NCBI RefSeq assembly: GCF_017427765.1
Contig: NZ_JAFRSC010000026.1
Coordinates: 98,073-162,072, forward strand
Source of the DNA: Methanobrevibacter sp.
Lineage (GTDB): Archaea; Methanobacteriota; Methanobacteria; Methanobacteriales; Methanobacteriaceae
DNA length: 64,000 nt
Direction: 5' to 3'
The number at the start of each line of letters is the position of its first letter. Positions within the stretch are counted from its first letter, which is position 1. Made by a program: the position numbers and the translations under genes. Shown here piece by piece: positions 56,245 to 64,000 of the stretch. The notes below the pieces were generated by a model that was not told the origin of the DNA, did not search any database, and was given only the letters and a program-made list of their open reading frames with translations.

Positions 56245-56835
56245 ATGACTATTATTCATAAACATATAGATGAAATTTTTGAATATGATGGAAGCCAAAT
56301 AAATCCTTCCTGGGCATTTCAGGAATTCGGAATTTATGGCTCATCAATTATAACTTGGATCGGTCCGGTTAATATTACTCCAGATAATTTAAAGGATTTC
56401 GCAGATGTTGGATTGGAAATTAAATCAAATAATATGGTTAATTTCATTTGTGAGTTTTTTGACCAGCAGCCTCCAAACATGAGAATAGCTTATCTTCGCC
56501 AAAGGCTTTTAGTGATGATTTTCAGAGAAATCTTAACAGAATATGGGGTTTCAACTAAAAGGGAAGGTGATGATATATTTGTTGATAACAGAAAATTATC
56601 CATTTCCATAGCTAGTGTTTCTTTAAGTTCATCTAAAATTCACTTTGCACTCAATCTGGAAGATAAAGGAACTCCGGATGATGTTGATACAATCGGATTG
56701 TATGATATTGAAGTGGATGATAAGCAGATATTTAATGAAAATAATTTATTGGATTTAATCAATGAAACAGTAAACAGATTCATTGATGAATTGGAAACTA
56801 TTGAAAATGACATAAGTAAAACAAAGGTGTTATGA
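56245..56835 (+). CDS. DUF366-like protein in an archaeosine gene cluster
   Basis: A 196-residue cytoplasmic protein that I match to the archaeal DUF366 family. It has [20 protein letters not shown] near residue 22 and [18 protein letters not shown] near 72. No catalytic motif is certain. Its stop overlaps the queD start (ATGA), and queE overlaps queD likewise, so all three are one unit. Context implies a part in preQ0 or archaeosine synthesis or use. Confidence 0.75.
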   Translation: MTIIHKHIDEIFEYDGSQINPSWAFQEFGIYGSSIITWIGPVNITPDNLKDFADVGLEIKSNNMVNFICEFFDQQPPNMRIAYLRQRLLVMIFREILTEYGVSTKREGDDIFVDNRKLSISIASVSLSSSKIHFALNLEDKGTPDDVDTIGLYDIEVDDKQIFNENNLLDLINETVNRFIDELETIENDISKTKVL

Positions 56836-57350
56836 TGAAGATTTTAGTTAATGGTATGCAGGCTAATTTAAGATTCTCCTCAGCTCATGTAATTCCGGGT
56901 CACGAATCATGCGGTTTTATTCATGGGCATTCCTATTTCGTTGATGTTGAAATAGACGGTGAGCGTTCTGGGGAATTTGAATTTGTTGTGGACTTTAAAG
57001 ATGTTAAAGGATTCACTAAAGCAATTTGTGATGAGCTCGATCACAGATTATTAATTCCGGTCTATAACAAATTAATTGATTTTAAAGATTTTGATAAGGA
57101 AAATGATTCAATATTTGATTTAAAAGATAAAAAATCAGTTCATTTTAAAATTGATGGTAAGGGATATTCAATTCCTGCTGTAGATTGTGTATTCTTGCCT
57201 CTTCCTTATACTTCAGCTGAAGAGTTATCCAAGTTTTTCGCTGAAACTTTGGCAAAGAAACTTTCAGAAACTTATGATAACTTAAATTATGTTGCAGTAT
57301 GTGTCAATGAAGGAATCGGACAGGGCGCAGAGTATAGGAAAGATTTATGA
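56832..57350 (+). CDS. queD: 6-carboxytetrahydropterin synthase QueD
   Basis: Converts dihydroneopterin triphosphate to 6-carboxytetrahydropterin on the way to 7-deazaguanine (preQ0). The 172 residues show the zinc histidines in FSSAHVIPG and HGHSY, the nucleophile Cys in [11 protein letters not shown], and ELDHRLLIP. The alternative PTPS-type function is disfavoured by the CxxxHGH pattern and by queE next door. Confidence 0.92.
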   Translation: MMKILVNGMQANLRFSSAHVIPGHESCGFIHGHSYFVDVEIDGERSGEFEFVVDFKDVKGFTKAICDELDHRLLIPVYNKLIDFKDFDKENDSIFDLKDKKSVHFKIDGKGYSIPAVDCVFLPLPYTSAEELSKFFAETLAKKLSETYDNLNYVAVCVNEGIGQGAEYRKDL

Positions 57351-58048
57351 TGAAAGCTCCAATTATTGAAATATTTTCATCTTTTCAGGGTGAAGGATTA
57401 CTAATAGGCGAAAGACAAATTTTTGTCAGATTTGCAGGTTGCAATCTGAATTGTAATTATTGTGATACCAATGATAGTAAATCAAAGGATTCAGGTAAGT
57501 TAATGACTCCTGATGAAGTCATTGATGAAATCAATAGGATTTTAACTCCTGACTGTAGAACCATTTCATTTACTGGAGGTGAACCTAGCTTATATCCGGA
57601 CTTTATTTCTGAAGTTAGCAAAAGCTTCGACTTAAAGATTATGCTAGAAACTAATGGTACTTTGCCGGATAATATTGATTCAATCGATAAATTAGACGTT
57701 GTTTCTCTTGATATTAAATTGCCAGAGCATTTTGATGGTGATTTTGATGAAGAAATTTTTTTAAATGAGATTAAATCACTAAATTTATTAATGGCGAAGT
57801 GCATAAATGTATATTGTAAAGTAGTTATATTGCCTTCAACAAAAATAAAGTCATTTAAAGGAGTAGTTGAAAAATTATCCAAAAATATTTCAAACAAAAG
57901 CGACCTTAAAATAATTATCCAACCTTCCAGTCCATTATCTGAGTGGAAGAACGTTAATTTTAGATTATTTAATTTTTCTGAAATTGTTGGGCAATATTTT
58001 GAAGTTTCCACCATTCCTCAAATCCATAAGATTTTGGATATTGAGTAA
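57347..58048 (+). CDS. queE: 7-carboxy-7-deazaguanine synthase QueE
   Basis: A radical SAM ring-contraction enzyme that acts after QueD. The cluster motif CNLNCNYC (CX3CX2C) is near residue 31 after the family-typical [14 protein letters not shown], and [10 protein letters not shown] follows. At 233 residues it is normal for the family. It overlaps queD by four bases. No queC is in the window. Confidence 0.94.
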   Translation: MMKAPIIEIFSSFQGEGLLIGERQIFVRFAGCNLNCNYCDTNDSKSKDSGKLMTPDEVIDEINRILTPDCRTISFTGGEPSLYPDFISEVSKSFDLKIMLETNGTLPDNIDSIDKLDVVSLDIKLPEHFDGDFDEEIFLNEIKSLNLLMAKCINVYCKVVILPSTKIKSFKGVVEKLSKNISNKSDLKIIIQPSSPLSEWKNVNFRLFNFSEIVGQYFEVSTIPQIHKILDIE

Positions 58049-58109
58049 TTTTGTTTTTAATATGTTGATTTTATTTTGTTTTGAAGTGAATATAAACTGA
58101 GGTGTGAAA

Positions 58110-59045
58110 ATGAAAGATAAAACATCCGTTAATAGAAAATCAAATACAGGCGCAGTTGAACGTCAAACAAAAGTTCATGATAAAGAAGGAGACATCATGG
58201 CTATTGCAACTAGAGATGTAGTTTCAATTCCTCCTTCTAAAAGTATAAAAGACACTGCTAAAGTAATGATGGAACACGAATTTAGAAGATTGCCAATCGC
58301 TGATCCGGGTTCCGGTAAATTATTAGGTATTGTAACAGTAATGGATATATTAGATTTCTTTGGTGGAGGAAAAAAATTCAACATTATTGAGAAAAAATAT
58401 GAAGATAACTTTTTAGCAGCTATTAACGAACCAGTTAAAGAAATCATGTCACGTGATTTGATTACATTATCTAACAAAGCTTCAATCGGCGAGACCATTG
58501 ATACAATGTTAGCTAATCAGTTAGGTGCTATACCTCTCGTAGACGGTGATGGAAAACTTGCAGGTATTGTAACTGAAAGAGATATTGCTTTATCCTTAGC
58601 AGGTGTTGCAGGCAAAGAAACCGTACAGGATTTCATGAGTCCAAAAGTATTTACTACCACTCCGGGAACTCCTCTCGAAGGTGCATGTAAAATAATGGTA
58701 AGAAACGGTTTAAGAAGAATTCCTATTATTGGTGGTGAAGCGGATATTTCTAAAGCGGCTAAAAAATTATTAGGTATCTTAACTTCTACCGATGTTATAA
58801 GATTCTTAAATGCAAAAGAATTATTTGATAATTTAAATTCCAATTTAGCAACAGATGTTTTAAAAACAACTATTTCAGATATTATGGTTAAAGACCCAGT
58901 TACTGTTGAACCTACAATTACTATCGGCGAATTATGCGAACTTTTCGCTGATAAAAATATTGGTGGAGTTCCAGTTGTTAAAAATGATAAAGTAATGGGA
59001 ATTATCACTGAAAGAGATGTATTAAACGCTGTTAAAAGATATTAA
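58110..59045 (+). CDS. Four-CBS-domain protein
   Basis: A 311-residue protein made of four CBS motifs (two Bateman modules) after a polar N-terminus of about 30 residues. Repeats are marked by FRRLPIADPGSGKLLGIVT, AIPLVDGDGKLAGIVTERD, GLRRIPIIGG and GVPVVKNDKVMGIITERD. CBS modules bind AMP, ATP or SAM and usually regulate a partner; no effector domain is fused here. ATG 58110 has GGTG upstream. The next gene encodes a paralogue. Confidence 0.85.
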   Translation: MKDKTSVNRKSNTGAVERQTKVHDKEGDIMAIATRDVVSIPPSKSIKDTAKVMMEHEFRRLPIADPGSGKLLGIVTVMDILDFFGGGKKFNIIEKKYEDNFLAAINEPVKEIMSRDLITLSNKASIGETIDTMLANQLGAIPLVDGDGKLAGIVTERDIALSLAGVAGKETVQDFMSPKVFTTTPGTPLEGACKIMVRNGLRRIPIIGGEADISKAAKKLLGILTSTDVIRFLNAKELFDNLNSNLATDVLKTTISDIMVKDPVTVEPTITIGELCELFADKNIGGVPVVKNDKVMGIITERDVLNAVKRY

Positions 59046-59067
59046 AATACTTATAGGAGATGATAAT

Positions 59068-59871
59068 ATGCAAATTAAGAATTTGATGTCTGAGGATTTA
59101 ATTACTGTAGACAAAGATCAAAATCTTTCTGATGCTTTAAAATTATTGCGTAAACATAATGTTTCACGTTTGCCTGTTATTAATAATAAAGAATTAGTTG
59201 GTATTATTTCAGAAAGGGACATAGCTAATAAGCTAGGTTCTTCAAAATATGAAAATATGCCTGCATCAAGACTTCATATTTCATCTGTAATGGTTAAAGA
59301 TGTGTTTACAGTTCCACAAACAATGCAATTAGAAGAAGTGGCAAAACTAATGTTGGAAAACGGTATTGGTTCAGTTCCTGTCATGAATGATGATGATAAG
59401 ATGGTGGGTATTGTTTCAAAAGCTGATTTTGTAACTCTTGCTTCCGGAATTGCATTTGATAAAATTACTGTAAAAGAAATAATGTCTAAAGAGTTGATTA
59501 CAGTATCTTCAACTGACAGACTTGTTCATGCAAGAAGACAGATGTTAGAGGCACATGTTGGAAGGCTTCCTGTTGTTGATGATGGAAAACTTGTAGGAAT
59601 GATTACCTCTAAAGATTTAATGAGAGCTTTCATTGACTTTAGAAAAAAAGTTCCTGAAAAATACCAAAAATCTCAAATTAAAGAGGTTTTGGTTGAAGAC
59701 ATTATGTCAAAAAATCCAACTGTTGTTACAAAAGACATGTCTATTACTGAAGTATCAGATATTATTATGGAAACAGGATTCAATGGATTGCCTGTTGTTG
59801 AAGATGATGAAGTAGTGGGCATCATTACACAAACAGATATTTTAAAACTAATTGAAAAATTAGAATCTTAA
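59068..59871 (+). CDS. Four-CBS-domain protein, paralogue
   Basis: A 267-residue protein consisting only of four CBS motifs (VSRLPVINNKELVGIISERD, GSVPVMNDDDKMVGIVSKAD, GRLPVVDDGKLVGMITSKD, GLPVVEDDEVVGIITQTD). It follows the previous CBS gene by 22 bases, so the two were likely duplicated and may form a hetero-complex. The message ends at a clear hairpin. Confidence 0.85.
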   Translation: MQIKNLMSEDLITVDKDQNLSDALKLLRKHNVSRLPVINNKELVGIISERDIANKLGSSKYENMPASRLHISSVMVKDVFTVPQTMQLEEVAKLMLENGIGSVPVMNDDDKMVGIVSKADFVTLASGIAFDKITVKEIMSKELITVSSTDRLVHARRQMLEAHVGRLPVVDDGKLVGMITSKDLMRAFIDFRKKVPEKYQKSQIKEVLVEDIMSKNPTVVTKDMSITEVSDIIMETGFNGLPVVEDDEVVGIITQTDILKLIEKLES

Positions 59872-59876
59872 AACCA

Positions 59877-59898
59877 AGTATAGTTCTTTAACTATACT
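59877..59898 (+). terminator. Hairpin terminator between CBS gene and pheA
   Basis: AGTATAGTT, CTTT loop, AACTATACT: nine perfect pairs, then CTTTTTTTA. It lies only 29 bases before the pheA start codon, with no obvious TATA box between them, so it may attenuate pheA. Confidence 0.75.
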
Positions 59899-59926
59899 CT
59901 TTTTTTATTTTTAAGGGGGCTTTAAA

Positions 59927-60730
59927 ATTACATCAATCTCGTTTTTAGGTCCTAAAGGGACATTTACTCATGAAGCGGCTAATATGGTGGGTGATGATTT
60001 AGTTCCATATTGTACCATCCCGGCAGTTATGGAAAGTGTTGTAAATGATGAATGTTTGTTCGGCATTGTTCCTATTGAAAATTCTATTGAAGGGCCGGTT
60101 GGCATTACTTTGGATTCTCTAGCCCATAAATATGATTTAAAAATTTTTAAAGAAATCATCATTCCTATTAATCAAAACCTGATTGTTAATCCGGGATGTA
60201 AACTGGAAGATATTGAAGAGGTATATTCTCATGGTCAGGCTTTAGCACAATGCAGAGATTTTCTAAATAATCATAATTTTCAGCAGCATTATGCAGTAAG
60301 TACAGCAAGAGCTGCCAAGGATATCATGGGTGATAAAACTAAAGCAGCAATCGGAAATAAAAAGATTGTTGAATTGTATGATCTTGAAATTTTAAAATCA
60401 AATATCCAGGACATGGATAATAATGAAACCAGGTTTGTAGTTCTTTCAAAAGAAAACCATGAAATGACAGGAAAAGATAAAACATCAATTATATTTTCCA
60501 TTTATGAAGATAAGCCAGGTGGGTTGTATAAAATTTTAGGAATTTTTGAAAAAGATAATATAAATTTGACTAAAATTGAATCAAGACCTTCTAAAAAAGG
60601 TTTGGGCAAATATCTATTTTTCGTTGACTTTAATGGCCATATAGAGGATGAAGTCATTCAAAATATCCTAAAACAAATCAAAGAAAATACATATTTTTTA
60701 AAAGTTTTAGGTTCATATCCTGAATTTTAA
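59927..60730 (+). CDS. pheA: Prephenate dehydratase, likely ATT start
   Basis: Converts prephenate to phenylpyruvate for phenylalanine synthesis. The catalytic domain (about residues 1-180) has FLGPKGTFTHEAA, IENSIEGPVG and the NETRFVVLS motif. A C-terminal ACT domain (about 190-265, ESRPSKKGLGKYLFFVD) gives phenylalanine feedback. The first ATG (59984) would remove the conserved GPKGTFT strand. In-frame TAA at 59912 limits the start to nine codons, none of them ATG, GTG or TTG. ATT at 59927 lies seven bases after GGGGG and is the likely start. Confidence 0.9.
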   Translation: MTSISFLGPKGTFTHEAANMVGDDLVPYCTIPAVMESVVNDECLFGIVPIENSIEGPVGITLDSLAHKYDLKIFKEIIIPINQNLIVNPGCKLEDIEEVYSHGQALAQCRDFLNNHNFQQHYAVSTARAAKDIMGDKTKAAIGNKKIVELYDLEILKSNIQDMDNNETRFVVLSKENHEMTGKDKTSIIFSIYEDKPGGLYKILGIFEKDNINLTKIESRPSKKGLGKYLFFVDFNGHIEDEVIQNILKQIKENTYFLKVLGSYPEF

Positions 60731-60791
60731 GAAAACTTTAAATTAATGTTTAAATAAAAATTACTATGTATAAATTCAGGGGAGGGTAGGA

Positions 60792-61526
60792 ATGTCAGAT
60801 GAAAGAGAAAAACTTCTACGCGTAATGAACAATTTGGAATCAGATTATAAGTCTGGTAAAATATCTGCTGAAAAATATAGCTATTTCCGTTCAAAGTATG
60901 AAGATAAATTAAATTCAATAGATGCTAAAGCCGCTACAAAGAGAATAAGATCAATGCAGGGCAAGCCATCTCAGGATACTAGGAAAAAGCAACGTAGGAG
61001 ACCTACCAAAAATAAAAGAAAACAAGAACAGGACTTAGTTCAGAAATACATTATAAATCCTAAAAAGTCCGATGCAAAATATAATAATAAGAAAAAATCT
61101 TCAATGGATAGTGGAACATTTAAACTGCTATTATTGTTAATTTTAGTAATCGGCTTTACTGCAGGTACAGCTTACGGTATTTTTAATTTGGATTTTGGAA
61201 CTATGTCTAATTCTGAAACTGTAGCTATTGTTGATGATACAGCATTCCCTGAAATTAAAGAGGTAGTAAATGTTACTAAGACTAATACTACTAGTTACAG
61301 CAATTATAGTTCGTATAAACAGGCTGATGATGATATAGAAACCACTACTGATAGTTCAAACAGTTATCCTGATTCTTCACAAAGTAATTCAAATAATTAT
61401 CAGGGTTCTGGCCAATCCTCTTCATCCAGTAGTTCGCAAAGTTCATCATCAAGTAATGGTGGTGGATCTAGTTCCACAAGCAATGGCGGAAGTAATGGAG
61501 GTAATGGGGGAAGTAATGGAAATTAA
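60792..61526 (+). CDS. Single-pass membrane protein with low-complexity Ser/Asn/Gly tail
   Basis: A 244-residue protein of unknown function. Residues 1-45 are predicted helical (EREKLLRVMNNLESDYKSGKIS resembles SHOCT-like short helices), 55-105 are very basic, a membrane helix lies at about 112-132 (LLLLLILVIGFTAGTAYGIF), and the last 60 residues are almost only Ser, Asn and Gly. The tail is likely outside and may be glycosylated or cross the wall. GGGGAGGG precedes the ATG. Confidence 0.75.
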   Translation: MSDEREKLLRVMNNLESDYKSGKISAEKYSYFRSKYEDKLNSIDAKAATKRIRSMQGKPSQDTRKKQRRRPTKNKRKQEQDLVQKYIINPKKSDAKYNNKKKSSMDSGTFKLLLLLILVIGFTAGTAYGIFNLDFGTMSNSETVAIVDDTAFPEIKEVVNVTKTNTTSYSNYSSYKQADDDIETTTDSSNSYPDSSQSNSNNYQGSGQSSSSSSSQSSSSSNGGGSSSTSNGGSNGGNGGSNGN

Positions 61527-61552
61527 TTTCTTCATTATAAGTAGGTGAGATT

Positions 61553-62104
61553 ATGAAAAATAATTTTTTAAAGGGAACTATAATGACTGTTGCGATTTTA
61601 TTATTTTTAATTTCTGCTGTATCTGTTGTAAGTGCGGAAAATGATGATAATTCAGATTTAAGTGTATTAACTTTATCCAAAGGAGGAATTACAATTCAGT
61701 ATCCTTCAGATTGGGGAGTTTCTCAAGCAAAATCAAATTATTCAATTATGGCAATTTCTAAAATTGATTCAATAGATGCATTGGGTATTGGTCAAGTCAA
61801 TATTAATGTAGAAAAAAAGCCTATTGAAGGCGAGTTCTATTCATTTGTTAATAATAGTTATAAATCCATGCAAAAGGACACTTCATTTCAATTAGTTTCA
61901 TCCGGAAGCGTTTCTGTAGGTGGTAAAGATGCATTGGAATATGTCTATACTTCAACTCAGGGTACTTCTGAGAAAGAACATAAGGCTGTTTGGTTTGAAA
62001 AAGGTGGTCAGGCTTACGTTATAATGTATAGTGCTCCTATTGATCAGTTTGAAGATAATTTGTATGTCTTTGATTTTGTATTATCACAAATACAAATTAC
62101 TTAA
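61553..62104 (+). CDS. Secreted PsbP-like protein
   Basis: A 183-residue protein with a signal peptide (residues 1-30, TVAILLFLISAVSVVSA) and a PsbP-like beta-sandwich (ITIQYPSDWGV near residue 45, ending in FDFVLSQIQI). Domains of this kind occur in many Methanobrevibacter secreted proteins of unknown function. It follows the low-complexity membrane protein by 26 bases, so the two may act together at the cell surface. The protein at 10121 has the same design with a membrane anchor. Confidence 0.75.
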   Translation: MKNNFLKGTIMTVAILLFLISAVSVVSAENDDNSDLSVLTLSKGGITIQYPSDWGVSQAKSNYSIMAISKIDSIDALGIGQVNINVEKKPIEGEFYSFVNNSYKSMQKDTSFQLVSSGSVSVGGKDALEYVYTSTQGTSEKEHKAVWFEKGGQAYVIMYSAPIDQFEDNLYVFDFVLSQIQIT

Positions 62105-62125
62105 TTTCTTTTTTTAGGTGTTTTT

Positions 62126-62638
62126 ATGATAATTTTATGTGTTACTGGTAGTGTGGCTGCTAGTGAAGCTATTAAATTGGCTAGGGAATTTAGAAGAAAT
62201 GATGTTGAAGTTAAATGTTTTATGAGTGAAGCGGCTTGCGATTTAATTCATCCCAATTCAATGGAGTTTGCAACTGGTAAAGAGGTAGTAACCAAATTAA
62301 CTGGAGATATTGAACATGTTAAATATTCTCAGGAGGATTTGATATTGGTTGCTCCGGCTACTGCAAATACAATTTCCAAATTCGCATATAAGATTGCAGA
62401 TAATCCTATATCCACTCTTTTGATTACTGCCTATGGTCATGATACTCCAATAATCTTTGTTCCATCCATGCATGACTCAATGTTTAAAGCAATAAGTGAA
62501 AATATTGAAAAAATTAAAAATGAAGGTTCAGCAACTTTTATAAATCCTCGCATGGATGAAGGAAAAGCCAAATTCCCATCTAAAGAGGACATTGTCCTTG
62601 AATCCTTAAGAACAATTAATTTAAATAAAAAGGACTGA
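62126..62638 (+). CDS. coaC: Phosphopantothenoylcysteine decarboxylase (CoaC half)
   Basis: Flavoprotein decarboxylase step of coenzyme A synthesis. The 170 residues cover the whole CoaC domain: ILCVTGSVAASEAIKLAR at the start, SEAACDLIHP with the active His region, APATANTISKFAYKIADNP and PSMHDSMF. In most archaea it is fused to CoaB; here a TGA ends the frame exactly at the normal linker, and CoaB goes on in the +1 frame. Confidence 0.9.
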   Translation: MIILCVTGSVAASEAIKLAREFRRNDVEVKCFMSEAACDLIHPNSMEFATGKEVVTKLTGDIEHVKYSQEDLILVAPATANTISKFAYKIADNPISTLLITAYGHDTPIIFVPSMHDSMFKAISENIEKIKNEGSATFINPRMDEGKAKFPSKEDIVLESLRTINLNKKD

Positions 62639-62639
62639 T

Positions 62640-63284
62640 ATTATTAAAGGAAAAAAAGTTTTAATAAGTCTCGGTGGGACTTATGAACCAATTGATTCTG
62701 TAAGGGGGATTACAAACAAATCCTCTGGAAAAATGGGTTTGGAGCTTGCAAAAGAAGCTTATATTAGAGGGGCCGATTTGAAATTGGTTGTAGCTAATGT
62801 AAGTGTTGATATTCCTTCTGTTTTTGATGTTGTTCATGTTGAGACAAGCAGTGAAATGAATGATGTTATTTTGAGTTTGATATCTGATTATGACATATTT
62901 ATTTCAACAGCGGCAGTATCTGATTTTGAATTTAGGCAGAAGTCAGATAAAAAACTTGACTCTTCAAGTTCTCTTTTTTTAAATCTTAAACCTACAACAA
63001 AAATTATTCGCCAAATTAAGAAAATTAATCCAGATATTTTTTTAGTGGGATTTAAAGCTGAATTTAACATTTCCCGTGAGGATATTATAAATTGTGCGAG
63101 AAAACAGATTTCCGATGCTGGTACTGACCTTGTCATCGCTAATGATATCTCCAGAAAAGATTGTCAATTCGGGTCTGATAATAATGAAGTGCTAATAGTT
63201 GATGATGATGTGTTGTCTGTTCCATTAGCTTCTAAAAAAGTAATTGCAAAAACAATTATTGATGAAATTTCTAAAAAAATCTAA
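62640..63284 (+). CDS. coaB: Phosphopantothenate-cysteine ligase (CoaB half), likely ATT start
   Basis: Joins 4'-phosphopantothenate and cysteine, the step before CoaC. The family start GKKVLISLGGTYEPIDSVRGITN lies upstream of the first ATG (62733), so the real beginning must be earlier. In frame there is TAA at 62622, then no ATG, GTG or TTG; ATT codons at 62640 and 62643 follow AAGGA by five and eight bases. A +1 frameshift at GAC-TGA-T from CoaC would equally give one fused protein. The core FISTAAVSDF and LVIANDIS motifs are intact. Confidence 0.85.
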   Translation: MIKGKKVLISLGGTYEPIDSVRGITNKSSGKMGLELAKEAYIRGADLKLVVANVSVDIPSVFDVVHVETSSEMNDVILSLISDYDIFISTAAVSDFEFRQKSDKKLDSSSSLFLNLKPTTKIIRQIKKINPDIFLVGFKAEFNISREDIINCARKQISDAGTDLVIANDISRKDCQFGSDNNEVLIVDDDVLSVPLASKKVIAKTIIDEISKKI

Positions 63285-64000
63285 TTTCTATTTCATTGCT
63301 TTAATAAGTTACTTATCGTGTCAGATATACTTATAATTAAGATTGTCTTTAATTTAATATTTGATAATTTTTAATCAAAAAAATTTTTGTTTAACTAAAT
63401 TCCTTTGTGGTAGCCTTATTTGTTTTTTGTAGTGGTGTTTCCATTTAATTTTTTAATCATGTTTGCATTTCAAGTGCATTATTGCATTAGATTTGTATAG
63501 TTAAATGAAATAATTTTTAAGTTTCAAACTAATTTTATTTGGGTGTTATAAGCTCAAAAAAGTAATACTTTTTTTAAATAAAATGTATAAATTAATCTTT
63601 GAAAATAATTCTTTTAAAAATAGTCTATTCAATAAAATAAGTTCATGCCTTTAGGCTTTAGTTAAATGGAGTGATTAATAGAGTGAATCCACCTAAAGGA
63701 CGTTTCAATGAACTTTTATTTTATTTGCATTAGCATATTTTATATTTTATTTTATAGTATAAAAAGGTATTGGAGTAATACTTTTTTGCGATTTTTGTAG
63801 TAATTTTTTATATTTCTCAGAGCTATTTTTTCTGTGATTATCACTTGCAGAACGGGTGTTTTTTTTTAAAAATTTTTCTTTCATTGACATTGCATTATTG
63901 CCTTTTTTGTACTAGTCTTATTTCACGATTTGATTAATTTTAAAAACTTAATATTGTGTTTTCTGTTAATATTCTTTTGATTTCAATTTAAGATTTTACA
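63285..64000. other. Gene-free AT-rich region at the window end
   Basis: I see no convincing coding frame in these 716 bases. They contain a large imperfect hairpin (63629-63726) flanked by AGTAATACTTTTTT direct repeats, and a small GC-richer spot with a nine-T run (about 63845-63870) that could be a terminator. A gene may begin beyond 64000. Confidence 0.6.
63561..63787. repeat. Hairpin element flanked by 14-base direct repeats
   Basis: AGTAATACTTTTTT occurs at 63561-63574 and 63774-63787. Between them are nested inverted repeats: AATAAAATAA / TTATTTTATT, GTTCAT (63641-63646) / ATGAAC (63708-63713), and CCTTTAGG (63648-63655) / CCTAAAGG (63692-63699). The inner GGCTTTAG and GTGAATCC strings recall end hairpins of IS200/IS605 elements. 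No transposase is present. A decayed insertion end or a small non-coding RNA would fit. Confidence 0.35.

Noticed and set aside
59945..59960. TTTTTAGGTCCTAAAGG as a third metal-regulator box
   Set aside because: It encodes the conserved FLGPKG of pheA and lacks the four-base spacer of the two intergenic boxes.
62126..63284. coaBC as a pseudogene
   Set aside because: Both halves are complete and conserved, and the break falls exactly at the domain linker, unlike random decay.

Overview
The window is AT-rich archaeal DNA, almost certainly from a hydrogenotrophic methanogen of the Methanobacteriales, and most like Methanobrevibacter. The grounds are a complete energy-converting hydrogenase B (ehb) operon, ftr of the methanogenesis pathway, a pseudomurein-type cell-surface gene set (adhesin-like protein, TagGH-like exporter, teichoic-acid-type transferase), archaeal hjc, an intron-bearing tRNA-Trp, TATA-box promoters, and ribosome-binding sites of the form AGGTGAT. 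Assignment to a species is not possible from the sequence alone.

Layout. 1-3900: heat-shock operon grpE-dnaK-dnaJ (minus strand, dnaJ cut by the window edge), divergent from an ArsR/Phr-like regulator; the space between holds three GTAAC-N5-GTTAT operators and a leader with crossed inverted repeats. 3900-7550: nickel-enzyme maturation (hypF, larB) and a GNAT acetyltransferase. 7540-15400: a long minus-strand run gatB, CBS/ParB-like protein, hisE, polysaccharide-type ABC exporter (permease, then ATPase with N-terminal Ig-like domains), a PsbP-like membrane-anchored protein, and a GT2/glycerophosphotransferase fusion. 15500-17900: a radical SAM gene, five tRNAs in a row (Asn, CAU, Glu, Leu, His), hjc, and tRNA-Trp whose intron is a C/D-box guide RNA. 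18000-33300: YhgE-like membrane protein, adhesin, pyruvate kinase, MBL hydrolase, Trk K+ uptake, a flippase-like protein, ftr, an MthK-like channel, Nnr NAD(P)HX repair, SfsA, a methyltransferase and a sirtuin. 33300-42000: two helicases around argG, a deacylase-like M14 protein, YdjM, GT2 and an ACR3-like transporter. 42300-52200: ehbABCDEFGHIJKLMNOPQ, seventeen genes in one transcription unit. 52200-58050: Cas4-like nuclease without CRISPR, NSS transporter, 2TM protein, nucleotidyltransferase, then a DUF366-queD-queE archaeosine cluster. 58100-63300: two four-CBS proteins, pheA, two exported or membrane proteins and a split coaC/coaB. The last 716 bases carry no gene but have a large hairpin between direct repeats.

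Most notable: (1) three genes (pheA, coaB, possibly gatB) have a ribosome-binding site but no ATG, GTG or TTG at the right place, and all offer ATT; (2) the tRNA-Trp intron guide is positioned to methylate C34 on the unspliced precursor, while its second guide does not fit the expected U39; (3) the heat-shock promoter has Phr/HSR1-like operators and a possible pseudoknot leader; (4) an ABC exporter ATPase has N-terminal adhesin-like Ig domains; (5) two near-identical TTTAGG-type metal-regulator boxes mark an ACR3-like transporter and an otherwise empty intergenic region.
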